NCBI GenBank assembly: GCA_038210375.1
Contig: JBBQWT010000040.1
Coordinates: 1 to 17,056 of the forward strand
Source: JBBQWT01 sp038210375
GTDB taxonomy: Bacteria > Acidobacteriota > Terriglobia > Terriglobales > Acidobacteriaceae
Direction: 5' to 3'
DNA length: 17,056 nucleotides
The translations under genes and the position numbers were made by a program. Position 1 is the stretch's first letter; each line of letters opens with the position of its first letter. Of the stretch, positions 14,782-17,056 are shown in pieces. The notes beneath the pieces were generated by a model. It was not told the DNA's origin, ran no database searches, and saw only the letters and a list, made by a program, of their open reading frames with translations.

Positions 14782-16194
14782 TTATAGGCTCTTCCGCCAC
14801 ATTACCAGCGATTTGACGAGCGCTTCTTCCAGCCACAACCGGAAGCGTTTTTCGGTGTTGGAGTAGTCTTCGGCGTAATTCACTTGAAATGGTTGGCTTG
14901 AAGCGAGTTCTACATTTTTTGATTCGGAAACAAAAACCACCACAATCCCAAATAGTCCTCTAAACTTCGACCCAATCGCGTGCGCTTCAACCGTAATCGC
15001 CGAGTGCCCAATAGCTAAAATAACCAGGGATCGAGCCTGGTCATAGTCCCTTATATTTGGCTCGTAAGGCAAAAACCATTTTCGCGGTTTCAATCCCTCG
15101 ATTCCGGCTGACGTGGTTGCGAATCTCAGTTTTTTGCTTCCTTCCCCAACTTGTTTGGTCAATTCCATTTCCAGTTCGTGCAACCGTTTTTCAGTAACTT
15201 CCATAAGACGATCCGCGGAGGCTATTGCTCGTAGCCACACACTTGGCTCCAGACTTGGGGTCGGACGGGACACCACCTTCTTCAACGATGCTATGGCTTC
15301 CTCGACGGTATGAATAGGCTGGACATCCGCCGCAGCCAGGGTCGCCTGGAAAAGCGCCCGTTTTTGAACGTCGACGAACAGAAAAACTAACAATCGCAGA
15401 TCGCCTTCATCGGCTGCGGCAAGTGAATCAAGGTACCGCGCGCGATCATCGCGCGTGATCACAACCGGGAACCAGCCTCCTTTAATGAAAATCAAGCTGG
15501 CAAGGGTACGCGCCACGCGACCGTTTCCGTCCTGATAGGGATGAATCTGGGTAAACCGATGGTGCATCCAAGCTGCCTCGACCTCTACCGGAGTGCCACG
15601 ATTTAGGTGATCGTGGTGCAGTTCAAGAAGCCGCTCCATCTCAGAGTCGACTTGCTCCGGCGGAGAATACTGATGCGTCGTGCCGTCAGGGTGGGAAGGA
15701 TTATTCGGCTGTTCCTTATATCTTCCTTTTCGCAACTTCATTTCAAACATCTTTCCAAACTGATCCATGACCATTGTGGTGTCCTGATGGCGTAAGAGCG
15801 CTACATGCAGCTCGTGAATATAACTTTTGGATAAAGGGCGATCCCCTTTAACGAATTGAAACAACCCTTCCAAAACCTCAAGGTGATCTCCGATAATTTC
15901 GGCGACCAGTTTTGACGGCTTTTCACCCGCAGTGTAAGGAATTAAATCGGCCCTGATGCCCCTTTCGATCAAGGTTCGAGTGACTCCGCGGTCGACGTTA
16001 TACACTCCTTCGATTTGTCCAGTCTCAATCGCCCACTCGCGGGCGAGCCTTTGGCTGAACTCATTCAAGACCTCATTGCGTTCGAGATCGGCGCGCTGAT
16101 CGTTCCAGAAGACCAGGAGCGGCCCGAGTTCGCCGTCGCTGAGCGAGGATAAGTCTTCTGGAAGGTCCTCTATCGGGCGCCAGACGTGAACCAT
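14782..16194 (-). CDS. Fic-domain protein with N-terminal inhibitory motif (class II), AMPylator-like
   Basis: This 470-residue protein probably transfers AMP from ATP to hydroxyl side chains of a target protein. The catalytic loop HPYQDGNGRVAR is complete at residues 218-229 (His218 as base, Asp222, Gly223, Asn224, Gly225, Arg226, Arg229). An inhibitory motif of the form [S/T]xxxE[G/N] is seen as TGQIEG at 58-63 in the N-terminal part, so it is a self-inhibited class II Fic and needs no separate antitoxin. Residues from about 300 to 470 form a C-terminal extension I do not recognise. It includes a charged helix (TEKRLHELEMELTKQ) and a hydrophobic beta-rich part (GLFGIVVVFVSESK). ATG 16194-16192 follows AGGAGA by four bases. 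The gene is more AT-rich than its surroundings, which suggests transfer. The target is unknown. Confidence 0.9.
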   Translation of the reverse strand: MVHVWRPIEDLPEDLSSLSDGELGPLLVFWNDQRADLERNEVLNEFSQRLAREWAIETGQIEGVYNVDRGVTRTLIERGIRADLIPYTAGEKPSKLVAEIIGDHLEVLEGLFQFVKGDRPLSKSYIHELHVALLRHQDTTMVMDQFGKMFEMKLRKGRYKEQPNNPSHPDGTTHQYSPPEQVDSEMERLLELHHDHLNRGTPVEVEAAWMHHRFTQIHPYQDGNGRVARTLASLIFIKGGWFPVVITRDDRARYLDSLAAADEGDLRLLVFLFVDVQKRALFQATLAAADVQPIHTVEEAIASLKKVVSRPTPSLEPSVWLRAIASADRLMEVTEKRLHELEMELTKQVGEGSKKLRFATTSAGIEGLKPRKWFLPYEPNIRDYDQARSLVILAIGHSAITVEAHAIGSKFRGLFGIVVVFVSESKNVELASSQPFQVNYAEDYSNTEKRFRLWLEEALVKSLVMWRKSL

Positions 16195-16379
16195 GATTTC
16201 TCCTACCTGGAAGGGACTGCAATACGTAACGCAGGTTTAAACATCATCCCATAATGACACAGCGGAGTAGCGAGCCGAATTCTCCAAGTGAGCGGAGGCA
16301 CCTCTATCCGAAAGGGGTTGGCCTCAACTGAATGCAAACTCTTGATTTGAAGCCGACTCATGCAGCCGTCAAGCACAAT
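16195..16379. other. Noncoding gap upstream of fic
   Basis: These 185 bases are the longest gene-free stretch in the window. Apart from the fic ribosome binding site just before 16194, I see no RNA gene, clear promoter or strong inverted repeat. On the minus strand a TTGACG at about 16370 has only a poor -10 at the right distance. A short GTTG/CAAC hairpin near 16318-16330 is too small to mean much. Confidence 0.4.
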
Positions 16380-16598
16380 TCATGAAATCTTAAATACATT
16401 GCCCGATAATTCTTTTTTGTCCGAACGTTCAAACATAAGAGCGGGGATATATTCGTTGACCCCAGAACCATCGAAAACAACTGTGAGCCTGTCGAGCCCG
16501 TGGCGAGCCAAAACCGTTCCTTCTTGATTTAGATTTCCACGAAATGCACATCCGACGAATTTAACGCGGTCCCCTATTCCAAAATTATTGTTTTTCAT
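16380..16598 (-). CDS. Small hypothetical protein, possibly an SH3-like barrel
   Basis: This 72-residue protein is of unknown function. It starts MKNNNFGIGDRVKFVG and continues with QEGTVLAR and LTVVFDGSGVNEYIP. Such Gly-Asp-x-Val and Gly-Thr-Val strands are common in small SH3-like or KOW-like beta-barrels that bind nucleic acid or protein, but this is only a resemblance. There is no signal peptide or membrane segment. ATG 16598 is fixed by a perfect AAGGAGG nine bases upstream; an in-frame TTG at 16625 is unlikely. It precedes fic on the same strand with a 185-base gap. It is AT-rich compared with the chaperone and metabolic genes. Its start overlaps the stop of a 20-codon upstream ORF. Confidence 0.62.
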   Translation of the reverse strand: MKNNNFGIGDRVKFVGCAFRGNLNQEGTVLARHGLDRLTVVFDGSGVNEYIPALMFERSDKKELSGNVFKIS

Positions 16599-16657
16599 AT
16601 ACCAAAACCTCCTTCGAATTGCCAATGAAGAGTAACCTTGGCTTTGCCATCAATCAT
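16595..16657 (-). CDS. Candidate 20-codon leader ORF coupled to the 72-residue gene
   Basis: On the minus strand ATG 16657-16655 opens 20 codons (MIDGKAKVTLHW...GGFGI). Its TGA stop overlaps the start ATG of the next gene in an ATGA arrangement, and the AAGGAGG for that gene lies within its codons. This is the geometry of translational coupling. Its own ribosome binding site is weak (AGG three bases from ATG). The frame stays open for a further 18 codons upstream without a usual start, so it may instead be the end of a degraded gene. Whether it is translated is unknown. Confidence 0.3.
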   Translation of the reverse strand: MIDGKAKVTLHWQFEGGFGI

Positions 16658-16727
16658 TACCTGGGTAGGTGCTTTTTGATCCCGATGGTGGAAAAACGCG
16701 ATGCCACTCTACCGGTTATGATGTTGC

Positions 16728-17056
16728 GTGCTTTTTTATCTTTCCGGATCGATTGAATATTCTCCTGACTACGGCAAGGGGTGGCGGCGGGAGTTGACGC
16801 CGTTTTTGACTTCGCTGGGCCACCGAGTCTATGACCCGGCGCTGGATGAGAAGAAGAACCTGACTCCCGAAGAGCTGAAGAATTTTCGCCGCTGGAAGAC
16901 TGAAGACGTCAGCCTCTTCCAGGCGACCATCCGCAAGATCATCGATTACGACCTCAACATCATCGAGCAGAAGTGCGACGCGGTGATCGTGCTTTGGGAT
17001 GAATACGCCACCAAAGGCGCGGGCACCCACGCGGAGGTCACCGCCGCTTACCGTCG
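16728..17056 (+). CDS. Nucleoside 2-deoxyribosyltransferase-like protein (3' partial)
   Basis: About 109 residues are present before the right edge, with no stop. It begins M-L-F-Y-L-S-G-S-I-E-Y-S and has DAVIVLWDEYATKGAGTHAEV near the cut end. The strand-then-G-T-x-x-E pattern is typical of nucleoside 2-deoxyribosyltransferase-fold enzymes, where the Glu acts as the nucleophile on the deoxyribose. GHRVYDPALDEKK and WKTEDVSLFQATIRKIIDYDLNIIEQ fit the intervening region. An in-frame stop at 16719 leaves GTG 16728 as the only upstream start; no good ribosome binding site precedes it. It is GC-rich again, unlike the block to its left. Substrate and role (salvage, or a nucleoside-directed function) cannot be judged from the fragment. 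Confidence 0.75.
   Translation, partial: MLFYLSGSIEYSPDYGKGWRRELTPFLTSLGHRVYDPALDEKKNLTPEELKNFRRWKTEDVSLFQATIRKIIDYDLNIIEQKCDAVIVLWDEYATKGAGTHAEVTAAYR

Noticed and set aside
14782..16194. Fic plus a separate antitoxin (class I toxin-antitoxin system)
   Set aside because: The inhibitory TGQIEG motif lies within the Fic protein itself, so no partner antitoxin is needed, and the neighbouring small proteins lack that motif.
16716..17030. A 104-codon minus-strand open frame at the right end
   Set aside because: The plus strand of the same region encodes a recognisable deoxyribosyltransferase-like fragment; the minus frame has no motif or ribosome binding site.

Overview
The window looks like a piece of a chromosome from a GC-rich Gram-negative bacterium, most plausibly an acidobacterium. 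That guess rests on the very large TonB-dependent receptor with an N-terminal carboxypeptidase-regulatory-like domain, on the CIRCE-controlled hrcA-grpE-dnaJ cluster, and on the general style of the proteins. No marker gene such as rRNA is present, so the assignment is inference. I see no tRNA, rRNA, CRISPR array, insertion sequence or integrase. No stretch longer than about 185 bases lacks a gene.

Layout. (1) 1-3942: a molybdenum hydroxylase operon. It holds a catalytic subunit cut by the window's left edge, an FAD subunit with the four-cysteine loop typical of 4-hydroxybenzoyl-CoA reductase, and a metal-dependent amidohydrolase of the ACMSD/decarboxylase type. Together they suggest aromatic (thioester) catabolism. 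(2) 3950-4564, minus strand: a stand-alone LON N-terminal-domain protein, convergent with the operon with only 7 bases between the stops. (3) 4716-7176: a tight run of SDR oxidoreductase, TPR-like small protein, hotdog acyl-CoA thioesterase and second SDR, suggesting fatty-acyl or related metabolism. (4) 7322-8164: Mrp/NBP35-type Fe-S carrier ATPase. (5) 8187-11304: heat-shock operon hrcA-grpE-dnaJ, preceded by a CIRCE operator and an exact TTGACA-N17-TATAAT promoter; dnaK is not in the cluster. (6) 11374-14422: a small membrane-anchored or exported His/Cys-rich protein, then an 876-residue TonB-dependent outer-membrane receptor. (7) 14526-16657, minus strand: a 68-residue His/Ala-rich protein, a class II Fic protein with a long C-terminal extension, and a 72-residue unknown protein apparently coupled to a 20-codon upstream ORF. 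Much of this block is visibly more AT-rich than the rest and may be acquired. (8) 16728 to the right edge: the start of a nucleoside 2-deoxyribosyltransferase-like protein.

How they fit together: blocks 1 and 3 look metabolic (aromatic or acyl-CoA chemistry). Blocks 4 and 5 are housekeeping (Fe-S cluster delivery and protein folding under HrcA repression). Block 6 looks like a nutrient or metal uptake pair, and blocks 7-8 are accessory. Three genes here use TTG starts (the FAD subunit, mrp and dnaJ) and two probably use GTG. I found no clearly new multi-gene system. The items most worth a second look are the His/Cys-rich protein beside the receptor, the Fic/72-residue-protein block, and the regulatory architecture of the hrcA promoter.
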